Shown here one piece after another: positions 1 to 6,783 of a stretch of DNA of 64,000 nucleotides. Every line of letters starts with the position of its first letter. The stretch's first letter is position 1. The DNA lies in NCBI GenBank assembly GCA_913055205.1, contig CAJXJN010000004.1:24532-88531 (forward strand). The letters are read 5' to 3'. Origin of the DNA: an uncultured Sulfurovum sp. Lineage in GTDB: Bacteria > Campylobacterota > Campylobacteria > Campylobacterales > Sulfurovaceae. The position numbers and the translations under genes were made by a program. The notes beneath the pieces were generated by a model. That model did no database searches. It was not told the DNA's origin and saw only the letters and a program-made list of their open reading frames with translations.

Positions 1-234
1 GCAAAAGAGTTACCTGATATCCATTTCACTGCACTTGCTCCCGGTGTTATAGATACATCTATGGTGCGGCATATCATCAACAAAGTAGATGACCAAATAT
101 TCCCATCTGCTAAAAAACTGAAAGAAGGAAAGATCCAAACCCCTAGAGAAGCAGCCAAACTGCTTATATCTATATTTGATACACTTTTAAAGTATGAAAG
201 TGGTAGTTTTTTAGATGTAAGGACAATGAGCTAG
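1..234 (+). CDS. SDR-family oxidoreductase, C-terminal fragment
   Basis: Open from the first base of the window in frame 1 and closed by TAG at 232-234, giving 77 residues of C-terminus. The segment reads like the end of a short-chain dehydrogenase/reductase: a 'LAPGVIDTSMV' stretch (the PG-x-V/I-x-T motif that follows the catalytic YxxxK in this family), then a variable substrate-lid region, then 'TPREAAKLLISI' and a final 'SGSFLDVR' strand. The catalytic Tyr/Lys and the nucleotide-binding TGxxxGxG lie upstream of the window, so the substrate cannot be named. Its neighbour on the right is convergent. Confidence 0.7.
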   Translation, partial: AKELPDIHFTALAPGVIDTSMVRHIINKVDDQIFPSAKKLKEGKIQTPREAAKLLISIFDTLLKYESGSFLDVRTMS

Positions 235-249
235 GAGTCTGTCGGACCC

Positions 250-1575
250 CTAGACTTTTATCTTTTGCCATTCACCTTTATTAAAGGTGATCCAAAGCCA
301 TGTTGCTTTCACAAAGGTATCTGAGATCATTGCCAGATAGACAAAAAGGATAGACTCAAAATACCATGAGAGTAAAAATGCAGGGATGATACGTACGAAC
401 CACAGAGAGATAAGATTTATCTTCAAAGTTCGCTTACTGTCACCTGCCCCTCTAAGTGCTCCTGAAAGTACAAAGTTAAATGCCAAAGGGATCTGAGAAA
501 ATCCTACAATAACCAAATAAAGGCTTGCCTCTTTGATGGTTTTGGCATCATCCGTAAAAAGCCATACGATCTTCTCCGGCGTAAATATCATAAAGAATGA
601 AAGAAAAAACATAAATCCCGAAGTGTACTTAAGTACAAGAAGCACATCTTCTTTTGCTTGCTCAGGCTTCTTCGCACCCAGTCCCTGCCCCATCAATGCC
701 ATCGCTGCAATGGTGAACCCGATACCTGGCATAAATGCCAAGCCCTCTACACGCAATCCTATCTGGTATCCTGCCAATACCTCGGTACCATAGTGAGCGA
801 TGATGATAGTGAAGAGCATAAAACTTCCAAAAGTAAGCGACCGCTCAAACGATGCCGGTATCCCTACTTTAAGTGCACGTGAGAGTAGCACTTTAGAGTA
901 GTGCCATAGAGGAATGTAGGGTGTTTTATGTCTGAGGTACAAGACCACATACACGATAAACTCTAACATATTTACTATGACTGTCCCCACTGCCGCACCC
1001 ATCACACCAAGTTCCGGGAAACCATAATGTCCAAAGATAAAGAGATAATTTAAGATGACGTTGAGAATGATAGAGCCTATCTTGACCTTCATGGGTGTAT
1101 GGGTATCTCCTGCAGAATTAAGTGCTGAGACAAAAACCAGTTTCATAAAAACAAAAGGCATCATCCATGTAAGCATCTGCACATAATCTGCTCCAAGTGC
1201 CACTACCTCAGGTGCTGTTCCAAACCATACATAGATGTTAGAAGCAAGAAAATACCATGCCACCATCACCGGTAGACTCAACAGGAATGCAAATTGAAGC
1301 AGTGTTGAAAGCCCTGTGGAAGCCCGTTTTATCTGACCTGCTCCCACAAAGCGTGAAAGCAAAGCGGATGTACCTACATGCAACAGGGTCAGCACGGCAA
1401 AAACAAACATAAGTGACTGCAATCCAAGTCCTACAGCTGCCACAGCAAATGCAGAGATACGCCCTACCATTATGAGGTCAGTGATCACTTGCAGCATATC
1501 CAATAGTGAATTAATTGCCGCGGGGATGGAAAGCTTGAGTATCTTTTGATGTTTGGGTGGAAAAAGTCGTATCAC
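250..1575 (-). CDS. MATE family efflux transporter
   Basis: 441 residues, the usual length for the multidrug and toxic compound extrusion family, which couples Na+ or H+ entry to export of organic cations. The protein shows about 12 hydrophobic segments arranged as two similar halves. The N-terminus ('LKLSIPAAINSLLDMLQVITDLIMVGRIS') has the family's first helix, and 'LNSAGDTHTPMKV' and 'SGALRGAGDSKRTLKIN' are the paired inter-helix loops of the two halves. The start is GTG at 1575 with only a weak purine-rich site before it. The substrate cannot be told from sequence. Confidence 0.9.
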   Translation of the reverse strand: MIRLFPPKHQKILKLSIPAAINSLLDMLQVITDLIMVGRISAFAVAAVGLGLQSLMFVFAVLTLLHVGTSALLSRFVGAGQIKRASTGLSTLLQFAFLLSLPVMVAWYFLASNIYVWFGTAPEVVALGADYVQMLTWMMPFVFMKLVFVSALNSAGDTHTPMKVKIGSIILNVILNYLFIFGHYGFPELGVMGAAVGTVIVNMLEFIVYVVLYLRHKTPYIPLWHYSKVLLSRALKVGIPASFERSLTFGSFMLFTIIIAHYGTEVLAGYQIGLRVEGLAFMPGIGFTIAAMALMGQGLGAKKPEQAKEDVLLVLKYTSGFMFFLSFFMIFTPEKIVWLFTDDAKTIKEASLYLVIVGFSQIPLAFNFVLSGALRGAGDSKRTLKINLISLWFVRIIPAFLLSWYFESILFVYLAMISDTFVKATWLWITFNKGEWQKIKV

Positions 1576-1596
1576 GCTATCTCTTTTTAAAGCGTA

Positions 1597-1920
1597 TTAT
1601 ACTCCTGCCAGCTGAGAAAGATGTGCATACAGCAGTATGATGATAAGAGAAGCCCATCCCATCATCCAACCCACAGCACGCAATCTTTTTTCTTTTTGGA
1701 ACATCTGTCTGGCTTTGTAAAGGACCACAGGGTAGACCACAAAAGCCAATACCACAGGCATGTATGCCATAAAAGTCAAAGAATATTTGGCTATAGCGAG
1801 CTTCACTGCCAAAAAAGAGGTATAGACAAAACTATACACGATAAGTAATATGAACATTTGCACGATGTAAAAAAGCATATAGCTTGCTTTTTTATTTTGT
1901 TCATCGCTGTAGTATTTCAA
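1597..1920 (-). CDS. small hypothetical membrane protein (107 aa)
   Basis: Not recognised. It has three hydrophobic segments (roughly residues 14-42, 46-69 and 84-104) separated by short charged loops, including a basic loop 'KARQMFQKEKRLRA' around residues 69-82, so it should sit in the inner membrane. The start is TTG at 1918-1920, chosen because a purine-rich GAGGGTGAGGG lies directly upstream. It reads in the same direction as the MATE gene with only 21 bp between them, so the two may be co-transcribed. Confidence 0.6.
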   Translation of the reverse strand: MKYYSDEQNKKASYMLFYIVQMFILLIVYSFVYTSFLAVKLAIAKYSLTFMAYMPVVLAFVVYPVVLYKARQMFQKEKRLRAVGWMMGWASLIIILLYAHLSQLAGV

Positions 1921-1966
1921 CCCTCACCCTCTTCCTCATACTGTTGAATCTAAATGTATCATATTT

Positions 1967-2212
1967 TTATTCTAACCAAAAATTATCATCACTGAGCTCA
2001 AGAGATTTTTGATAAATATCTTCACCATATTTATCTATAAAATCTTGCAGCTGATCCCGATATTCTTTTGTGTTGTCTCTTCCATATAAGATATCTAATG
2101 TATCTAGAAGTTTTCTGTACTTTCCGGTACCTTCTTTACTATTGATAAATCTTAATTGCGAATACACATTAGATGCTTTAGAAAATAATATTGATGCTTT
2201 TAATATTGACAT
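1967..2212 (-). CDS. hypothetical protein (81 aa)
   Basis: Not recognised. It is a soluble, charged 81-residue protein with a helical look (for example 'KYRKLLDTLDILYGRDNTKEYRDQLQDFIDKYGEDIYQKSLEL') and no cysteines or membrane segments. The ATG at 2212 has a very good ribosome binding site (AGGAGG about 9 bases upstream), which supports translation. The start of this gene and the start of thpR at 2426 diverge from a 213-bp AT-rich gap. Confidence 0.55.
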   Translation of the reverse strand: MSILKASILFSKASNVYSQLRFINSKEGTGKYRKLLDTLDILYGRDNTKEYRDQLQDFIDKYGEDIYQKSLELSDDNFWLE

Positions 2213-2425
2213 TATGTACTACCTCCTATTTTTCTCTTTATATATATAAAATAAATCTTATAATCATATCTAACAAAAGGTTTATAAAACTTTATGAAAG
2301 CTGTCAGTTTAATGAAACTCCCCGATCCATAAGGTACGAGGTATCTTCATTTTTCAAAAATCTGTTGAAATATCATATAATGACATATCAATTAAAAATA
2401 TAACAAAATACCGAAAAGGCACTCC

Positions 2426-2923
2426 ATGAGACTCTTTATTGCTTCCCCTGTCAAACTTGATAACTATACATCCATACAAGAGGATTTCAAAGAGATCATT
2501 GAGGGGAAGTGGGTAGAAGAGGAGAACTTGCATTTGACCTGGGTATTTTTGGGTGATTTAAAAGAAGTGAAACATATCATCGATAAACTCAAAAAGGTAT
2601 CGCCACTAGAAAGTGAAGTAAGCATCTCTAAAATGGGGTATTTCGGGCGGCCTCCAAGAATTTTCTTTGCCAAAGCCGAGGAGAAGTTACTCTACAGCAA
2701 AGCAAGAGAGTTTAAAGAAGCAGAATTTGATCTCTATCGTTTTAAACCACATATCACTCTATGTCGCATCAAGAACATACATGATTATAAAGCTTACAAG
2801 GAGAAACTCAAAGCATATCGTGAAAAAAAACTAGGGCTGATCTTACCAGAAATTAATCTCTATGAAAGTACAGTTACATCTAAAGGTGCAAAGTATACAT
2901 GCAGATATAAAATAGAAATTTAA
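2426..2923 (+). CDS. thpR: RNA 2',3'-cyclic phosphodiesterase (LigT/ThpR family)
   Basis: 165 residues with the two HxTx motifs of the 2H phosphoesterase superfamily: 'HLTWVFLG' near residue 36 and 'HITLCRIK' near residue 110. These histidines form the active site that opens 2',3'-cyclic phosphates to 2'-phosphomonoesters. The start 'MRLFIASPVKLDN' is typical of the family. The protein ends 4 bp inside the convergent purN gene (2920-2923 shared), so the two genes meet tail to tail. Confidence 0.88.
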   Translation: MRLFIASPVKLDNYTSIQEDFKEIIEGKWVEEENLHLTWVFLGDLKEVKHIIDKLKKVSPLESEVSISKMGYFGRPPRIFFAKAEEKLLYSKAREFKEAEFDLYRFKPHITLCRIKNIHDYKAYKEKLKAYREKKLGLILPEINLYESTVTSKGAKYTCRYKIEI

Positions 2924-3468
2924 TGATGTATCACCCTGATAGCTTCTACCAGTGCATCTTTTTCAATGCTTCGTATCTTTTCATTATAGGCTTCAAAGCT
3001 CAACTCCTCTTTTGAAATCTCTTTTTGTAGAATCACCTCTCCACCATCAAGTTCAGAACTTACCCAATGTACAGAAACACCACCTGTTGGATACTCATCT
3101 CCATAACTTTTTTCTATGGCATTAAGTCCTTTATGCCTAGGAAGTAAAGAGGGATGAAGATTGATGGCTTTGATCTGCTCTGTAAATACTACTGTCAAGA
3201 TACGCATAAAGCCTGCAAGTACAGTCAAGTCCGGGCTGTACTGTTGCAATCGTTCTACTACTACCGCATCGAAAGATTCTCTACTCTCATAGATTTTTGA
3301 GTCTATCACTTCTAAAGAAATAGCATGCTTTTTTGCAATGGCTATGCCATCAGCATTTGGGTTATTTGTCAATGCTACGACAACCTCAAATTCCTTTTGG
3401 TGTAAAGTCTTGACAATATGGGCAAAGTTAGAACCTTTGCCACTAAAAAGTACAGCTATTTTTTTCAT
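2920..3468 (-). CDS. purN: phosphoribosylglycinamide formyltransferase (10-formyl-THF dependent)
   Basis: 182 residues. It carries out the third step of purine synthesis, moving a formyl group from 10-formyl-tetrahydrofolate to GAR. The N-terminal 'VLFSGKGSNF' is the phosphate-binding loop, 'AINLHPSLLPRHKG' carries the catalytic Asn-His pair, and 'GVSVHWVSSELDGGEVI' carries the catalytic Asp. The start is ATG at 3468. The folate-independent enzyme doing the same step, PurT, is encoded 9 kb away at 12061. Confidence 0.95.
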   Translation of the reverse strand: MKKIAVLFSGKGSNFAHIVKTLHQKEFEVVVALTNNPNADGIAIAKKHAISLEVIDSKIYESRESFDAVVVERLQQYSPDLTVLAGFMRILTVVFTEQIKAINLHPSLLPRHKGLNAIEKSYGDEYPTGGVSVHWVSSELDGGEVILQKEISKEELSFEAYNEKIRSIEKDALVEAIRVIHH

Positions 3469-3497
3469 AAAAGAATTTTACATTAAAATATTTAAAT

Positions 3498-3528
3498 GTA
3501 GGGGTGCACTTATGTGTATACCCTTTGG
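3498..3528. repeat. degenerate REP-like sequence (family C)
   Basis: GTAGGGGTGCACTTATGTG followed by TATACCC resembles the family C palindrome seen at 25651 and 26255 (GTAGGGGTGCCC...). It lies in the 80-bp gap between purN and the NAD(P)HX repair gene and is more diverged than the other copies. Confidence 0.55.
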
Positions 3529-3548
3529 ATAGATACACAGGTCTGCTT

Positions 3549-4955
3549 CTATAATTCCAACCTCCCTACTTCATCTATCAGGTCTACAGGCAACATCGAA
3601 TAAGAGCTTCCATCATAATTCTGTGCCGCAGTCACTAACGCTAATGAAGCTTGAATGGCTGCATCGATAGCCATATAACCTTGTGCAAGCAGTGAAACTA
3701 TGAGACCGGAGAGCACATCACCACTGCCACCCTTGCTGAGTTTGGAAGACCCCAGAGGGTTAATGTACAATCGTTCTTCCTGCATGATAAGCATATTGGC
3801 ACCTTTGAGCAAAAGCGTAACATGTGGGTACCTGGCATTAAACTTACGCACCATTTCAAAACGTTTGGCTTGTACTTCTGACACCGTGAGTTGTTCTCCT
3901 GTAAGTATCTTCCACATCACAATAAACTCTTTAGGGTGTGGGGTAATGACAATCTCCCTCTCTTTTTGTTCTAAAACAGATAAGATCTCTTCACTATGAA
4001 AACTGTCTGCATCCAAAACAATAGGCAAGTGGCTCTCTACAACATACTTTTGTAAAAATTCACACTCAAAATGTTCCCCGAGTCCCATACCTATGGCCAA
4101 AGCTGAAGCATTGTCCGGCACTACTGTTGCGTGCATCAAGTATGCAGGAGGAGAGACTTTTGCATGGACGACCAGCGTTGTAAGCCCTGCACCGAATGTT
4201 GCTGCTGCCATTCCTGCAATGATACCTGCACCTTCTTTCTCTCCACAAAAAATGGCTGCATGTCCAAAATCTCCTTTGTGTGTAGATTGAGCTACTCTAC
4301 TTGGCAGTTTTAAGTCAAATGACTCAAGCACAAAGGTATCACTATCCCCTTCATACAGTATACTGCTGACACCCAGATCAACACGGATTATCTTGCCTAT
4401 ATCATCCTTACTATCATCCAAATATAGCGCCTCTTTATAAGCCCCCATCGTAATGGTCACATCTCCCCTGAAAGCCATAGGCACCAATACTCCATTTTGG
4501 CTTACACCGGTAGGTACATCACACGCGATCTTATGTCCTTGAAAACTGTTCAGTTGATGAAGGATATGTTGTACTTTCTCATCGATATTTCTATTAAGCC
4601 CTGCTCCAAAAATGGCGTCGACTATCACATCAGCATCATGGAGTTCGGTGATTCTTTTTACACCTAAGGCATCTGCTCTCTGAAGCTGCAATTTTGCCAT
4701 CTCTGATTTGACTCCAAAAGGCACGACCAATCTCACATCATACTCCCCATGCAGTTGCCGAGCAAGAACGATGCCATCTGCACCGTTGTTGCCCACACCT
4801 GCTACAATGAGCACAGAGGAGCCTTTATCAAAATGATTTTGAATATACTCAGCCATTCCTCTGGCTGCATGTTCCATAAGTATATCTTCCGTGAGTCCAT
4901 ACGTCTCGTAACATTTTTTATCTAAGTCATAACAGGATTTAAATACTTTTTGCAT
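3549..4955 (-). CDS. nnr: bifunctional NAD(P)H-hydrate epimerase / ADP-dependent dehydratase
   Basis: 468 residues. It repairs hydrated NADH and NADPH: the N-terminal half interconverts the R and S hydrates, the C-terminal half dehydrates the S form using ADP. The N-terminal YjeF_N domain shows 'GVGNNGADGIVLARQL' (family consensus NNGGDG), 'DAIFGAGLNR' and 'IACDVPTGVSQNG'. The C-terminal carbohydrate-kinase-like domain shows 'HKGDFGHAAIFCG', 'ITPHPKEF', 'LLKGANMLI' and 'SKGGSGDVLSGLI'. The reading frame stays open to 5162, but the family starts at 'MQKVFKSCYDLDKKCYETYG' and that ATG (4955) has TAAGGAG just upstream; the extra 69 codons run into a repeat and are not believed. Confidence 0.93.
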   Translation of the reverse strand: MQKVFKSCYDLDKKCYETYGLTEDILMEHAARGMAEYIQNHFDKGSSVLIVAGVGNNGADGIVLARQLHGEYDVRLVVPFGVKSEMAKLQLQRADALGVKRITELHDADVIVDAIFGAGLNRNIDEKVQHILHQLNSFQGHKIACDVPTGVSQNGVLVPMAFRGDVTITMGAYKEALYLDDSKDDIGKIIRVDLGVSSILYEGDSDTFVLESFDLKLPSRVAQSTHKGDFGHAAIFCGEKEGAGIIAGMAAATFGAGLTTLVVHAKVSPPAYLMHATVVPDNASALAIGMGLGEHFECEFLQKYVVESHLPIVLDADSFHSEEILSVLEQKEREIVITPHPKEFIVMWKILTGEQLTVSEVQAKRFEMVRKFNARYPHVTLLLKGANMLIMQEERLYINPLGSSKLSKGGSGDVLSGLIVSLLAQGYMAIDAAIQASLALVTAAQNYDGSSYSMLPVDLIDEVGRLEL

Positions 4956-5046
4956 CACTAGTCTCCTTATGGTTACTATCATCTTAGCATAACTGACCTT
5001 ACGCAGTAAGAAATAACTTGTTGTTAAATCACACGGAGTGTGCATT

Positions 5047-5092
5047 GTCGTTATGAACGACCTTGTAAGCGAAGCGATTCGAGAATAACGAC
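5047..5092. repeat. 46-bp dispersed imperfect palindrome (family F)
   Basis: Begins GTCGTTAT and ends ATAACGAC, so the ends pair, with a conserved core GCGAAGCGATTCGAGA. A second copy of the same length lies at 14816-14861 in the opposite orientation. Both copies are intergenic, and here the repeat sits just upstream of the NAD(P)HX repair gene. Confidence 0.75.
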
Positions 5093-5152
5093 GCTTTTTT
5101 GCTTCTGCCTTCATGGCTACGCTTTGCTCCGACCATTTCGGTTTCAATGCTA

Positions 5153-5176
5153 TAAACGACAAACAGTTGTCGTTTA
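5153..5176. repeat. perfect 10-bp stem-loop
   Basis: TAAACGACAA and TTGTCGTTTA pair perfectly around an ACAG loop. It lies in the 450-bp gap between the NAD(P)HX gene and the rpsU leader, on the side of the family F repeat. There is no T-run, so it is not a clear terminator; it may be a further small repeat unit. Confidence 0.5.
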
Positions 5177-5283
5177 TTTAACGCATCTCATCTAAAAAAA
5201 TGAAGAGAGAAACAACGCCTCGGCTCAAATGGAGACGGAAATTGTAAAAAACAGAATAAAGTGCGTAAGGCCAGTTAGCATAA

Positions 5284-5305
5284 ATTAAACTTGTTTGGAT
5301 ATAAT
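5284..5305 (+). promoter_or_regulatory. probable rpsU promoter
   Basis: A perfect -10 box TATAAT at 5300-5305 follows TTAAACTTGTTTGGA. The -35 side is weak, as is common in Campylobacterota. The predicted transcript would have a leader of about 130 bases before rpsU that contains the leader ORF at 5407. Confidence 0.55.
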
Positions 5306-5406
5306 CCGCTTCATATTTATCTCTTTTACCCATAATCTGAACCATTTTGGTGAAGCTTTAGTGAGAGGAATTTTGTAGGAGCTTTGCTTCTGCAAAAGGA
5401 GATCTC

Positions 5407-5463
5407 ATGGTAAAAAATTTTGATAAGGAAGGGGGTGCTTTTCGATGCCAGGAATTAAACTAA
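5407..5463 (+). CDS. leader ORF overlapping rpsU (18 aa)
   Basis: ATG at 5407 is preceded by a strong site AAAAGGAG at 7-8 bases and reads [18 protein letters not shown] before TAA at 5461-5463. The ORF runs through the rpsU ribosome binding site (GGAAGGGGG) and over the rpsU start codon at 5445 in another frame, ending 16 bases inside rpsU. The geometry suggests translational coupling or a regulatory leader peptide for rpsU. There is no protein-level evidence that the peptide itself matters. Confidence 0.45.
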   Translation: MVKNFDKEGGAFRCQELN

Positions 5464-5657
5464 CTTCACGTGATTCATTTGATGACGCTTACAGAAAATT
5501 CAAAAGACAATGTGACAGAAACCTTATCGTAACTGAAGCGAGAGCTAGACAGCACTACGAAACTGAAACTGAAAAAAGAAAAAAAGAGAAAATTGCAACG
5601 CGCAAGAAGATCCTTAAAAAACTTTTCATGCTCAGAAGATACGAGTCTAGACTGTAA
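5445..5657 (+). CDS. rpsU: 30S ribosomal protein S21
   Basis: 70 residues, matching the length of S21. The N-terminal half '[17 protein letters not shown]' and the arginine/lysine-rich C-terminus '[26 protein letters not shown]' are characteristic. S21 binds near the anti-Shine-Dalgarno end of 16S rRNA and helps initiation. The start at 5445 has GGAAGGGGG about 11 bases upstream. A partial copy of its 3' end occurs 290 bp downstream at 5879. Confidence 0.95.
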   Translation: MPGIKLTSRDSFDDAYRKFKRQCDRNLIVTEARARQHYETETEKRKKEKIATRKKILKKLFMLRRYESRL

Positions 5658-5668
5658 TCCAGTCTTTG

Positions 5669-5686
5669 GCAGAGCTTTGGCTCTGC
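5669..5686 (+). terminator. stem-loop after rpsU
   Basis: GCAGAGC and GCTCTGC pair around a TTTG loop, 11 bases after the rpsU stop codon. There is no good T-run behind it, so it may stabilise the 3' end rather than terminate. Confidence 0.45.
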
Positions 5687-5827
5687 TACTCAATCTATAT
5701 TTTACTACAAACTATAATAAACTCCTCGCAATTTGCATTCCACACAATATTATATTATAATACATTTGTACTCGTTCAAGAGACCTCCTTTATAAAGTTC
5801 GGATGATTACCAAACTTTTACCGGATG

Positions 5828-5868
5828 AAAAGGCAATTAGGGCTTTGGCTCTGGTTGCCTTTTTTTTT
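5828..5868 (+). terminator. rho-independent terminator
   Basis: AAAAGGCAA pairs with TTGCCTTTT and continues into a run of eight or more T. Inside the loop is GGGCTTTGGCTCTGG, which resembles the stem-loop directly behind rpsU. It is the best terminator for plus-strand transcription from rpsU. Confidence 0.75.
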
Positions 5869-5878
5869 GGCTAATTTT

Positions 5879-5925
5879 TAAAATTGCAACTCGCAAGAAG
5901 ATCCTTAAAAAACTCTTCATGCTTT
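5879..5925 (+). pseudogene. duplicated 3' fragment of rpsU
   Basis: About 45 bases (AAAATTGCAACTCGCAAGAA and onward to CTTCATGCT) repeat the rpsU coding sequence at 5589-5633 with two substitutions. No start codon is attached, and the fragment ends immediately before the REP at 5926. It is either a relic of a second rpsU copy or a duplication made when the REP/RAYT element arrived. Confidence 0.75.
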
Positions 5926-5950
5926 TGGTACGATAGCAATCGCCCCCTAC
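5926..5950. repeat. REP palindrome, family A, left of the RAYT gene
   Basis: On the minus strand it reads GTAGGGGGCGATTGC then TATCGTACCA, the same family as the copies at 6465, 6548-6682 and 11480-11617. It overlaps the end of the RAYT reading frame and provides that gene's TAG stop codon at 5947-5949. Confidence 0.85.
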
Positions 5951-6396
5951 GTGAATGATGAATATTTCCACTCTTTTGGGTTCTCTACCAGCTCATGTTT
6001 GATAGGATTATTTTTCATATACTCTAAACACCGCAGATAATCTTTTTCATCTCTGATGGTATGCTCATAATATCGTTTTTGCCATATGGGGTTCATCCCT
6101 TTTTTGTGTCGTGCCATAGATTGTTCTTCCTCTTGGGTTACTTTGATAGAGAAATTATATTTAATGGCTCTCACAATTTTAGGATACTCTTTGGCTTGTT
6201 TGGGTGTGATTATCATATGCAGATGGTCAGGCAACACCACAATAGCATCTATACTGTAACGATAATATTGCTTACTTTGGCGAAAACTCTCTCGTAATGC
6301 TTCAATATTATCTATCAAGATAGGATTACGTCGATGGGCAACAATAGTCAAGTAGTAACTATGCCCTTCTAAAAAGAGTCGCTTATAATCTGCCAT
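5947..6396 (-). CDS. REP-associated tyrosine transposase (RAYT, IS200-like Y1 family)
   Basis: 149 residues counted from ATG at 6396. It belongs to the Y1/HUH single-strand transposases: 'LPDHLHMIIT' has the HxH metal-binding pair at residues 58 and 60, and 'CLEYMKNNPIKHELV' contains the expected catalytic tyrosine (about residue 126); 'WQKRYYEHTIRDEKDY' is typical of the RAYT subgroup. RAYTs are domesticated single-copy genes that act on REP palindromes starting GTAG or GTGG. Family A REPs lie on both sides of this gene, and the left one overlaps its 3' end. An alternative TTG start five codons earlier is possible; neither start has a clear ribosome binding site. Confidence 0.9.
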   Translation of the reverse strand: MADYKRLFLEGHSYYLTIVAHRRNPILIDNIEALRESFRQSKQYYRYSIDAIVVLPDHLHMIITPKQAKEYPKIVRAIKYNFSIKVTQEEEQSMARHKKGMNPIWQKRYYEHTIRDEKDYLRCLEYMKNNPIKHELVENPKEWKYSSFT

Positions 6397-6428
6397 TTTT
6401 AATTTTAACAAAAGAAAACAACCAACCC

Positions 6429-6450
6429 AAAAAATATGTCAAATTGTCAT
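6429..6450 (-). promoter_or_regulatory. shared 21-bp motif upstream of the RAYT gene
   Basis: Read on the minus strand: ATGACAATTTGACATA followed by TTTTT. The same motif is found at 11952-11972 and 31625-31645, in each case upstream of an accessory gene and in its direction. TTGACA inside it matches a -35 box, but no -10 box stands at a fixed distance in all three, so it could equally be an operator. Confidence 0.55.
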
Positions 6451-6464
6451 ATTTATAAAAAACC

Positions 6465-6489
6465 GTAGGGGGCGATTGCCATCGCACCA
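6465..6489. repeat. REP palindrome, family A, right of the RAYT gene
   Basis: GTAGGGGGCGATTGCC then ATCGCACCA, about 70 bases upstream of the RAYT start. It has the opposite orientation to the copy at 5926, so the RAYT gene is bracketed by an inverted REP pair. Confidence 0.85.
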
Positions 6490-6547
6490 AGATTACAAAT
6501 ACCAAAATAAAACCTAATATATCATACGATTTTATTAACAAATTGCA

Positions 6548-6682
6548 TAGGCGATTGCCATCGCACCAAATATTCAAACAGAAATAATCTTGATTTTTAT
6601 CTTTCAAATACAAATATTTTATGTTGTATCAAATTTTATTGTATGCAAATATATAATGGTGCGATGGCAATCGCCCCCTACA
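6548..6682. repeat. BIME-like REP pair, family A, copy 1
   Basis: Two REPs facing each other (TAGGCGATTGCC...CACCA at the left and TGGTGCGATGGCAATCGC...CCCTAC at the right) enclose about 88 bp of AT-rich linker. The linker and the right REP are identical, as far as can be read, to the element at 11480-11617, in the same orientation. The left REP here has lost a few G. The arrangement looks like a non-autonomous element moved by the neighbouring RAYT. The 387 bp between the RAYT and res genes hold little else. Confidence 0.85.
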
Positions 6683-6783
6683 ACCCACCAATCAAGTACA
6701 CAACAAAGAGTAGTACCAAATAGGGCTTCCATAATACAAGTAGTATAAAAACCCATTTAATAACATCTTTCATTTTTAATTAT

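Noticed and set aside
533..882. Plus-strand frames inside the MATE gene (and similar frames opposite leuC, rpoB, rpoC and tuf)
   Set aside because: They are shadows of well-supported genes on the other strand.
3549..5162. Longer NAD(P)HX repair protein of 537 residues
   Set aside because: The extra 69 residues have no family similarity and cross a dispersed repeat; the ATG at 4955 has a proper ribosome binding site.
6383..6613. 76-codon minus-strand frame upstream of the RAYT gene, similar at 'KYDNLTYF' to a frame at 11773-12003
   Set aside because: The shared residues come from the 21-bp DNA motif and the frame runs through REPs; the similarity is at DNA level. Only the last 19 codons of the second frame have a ribosome binding site.
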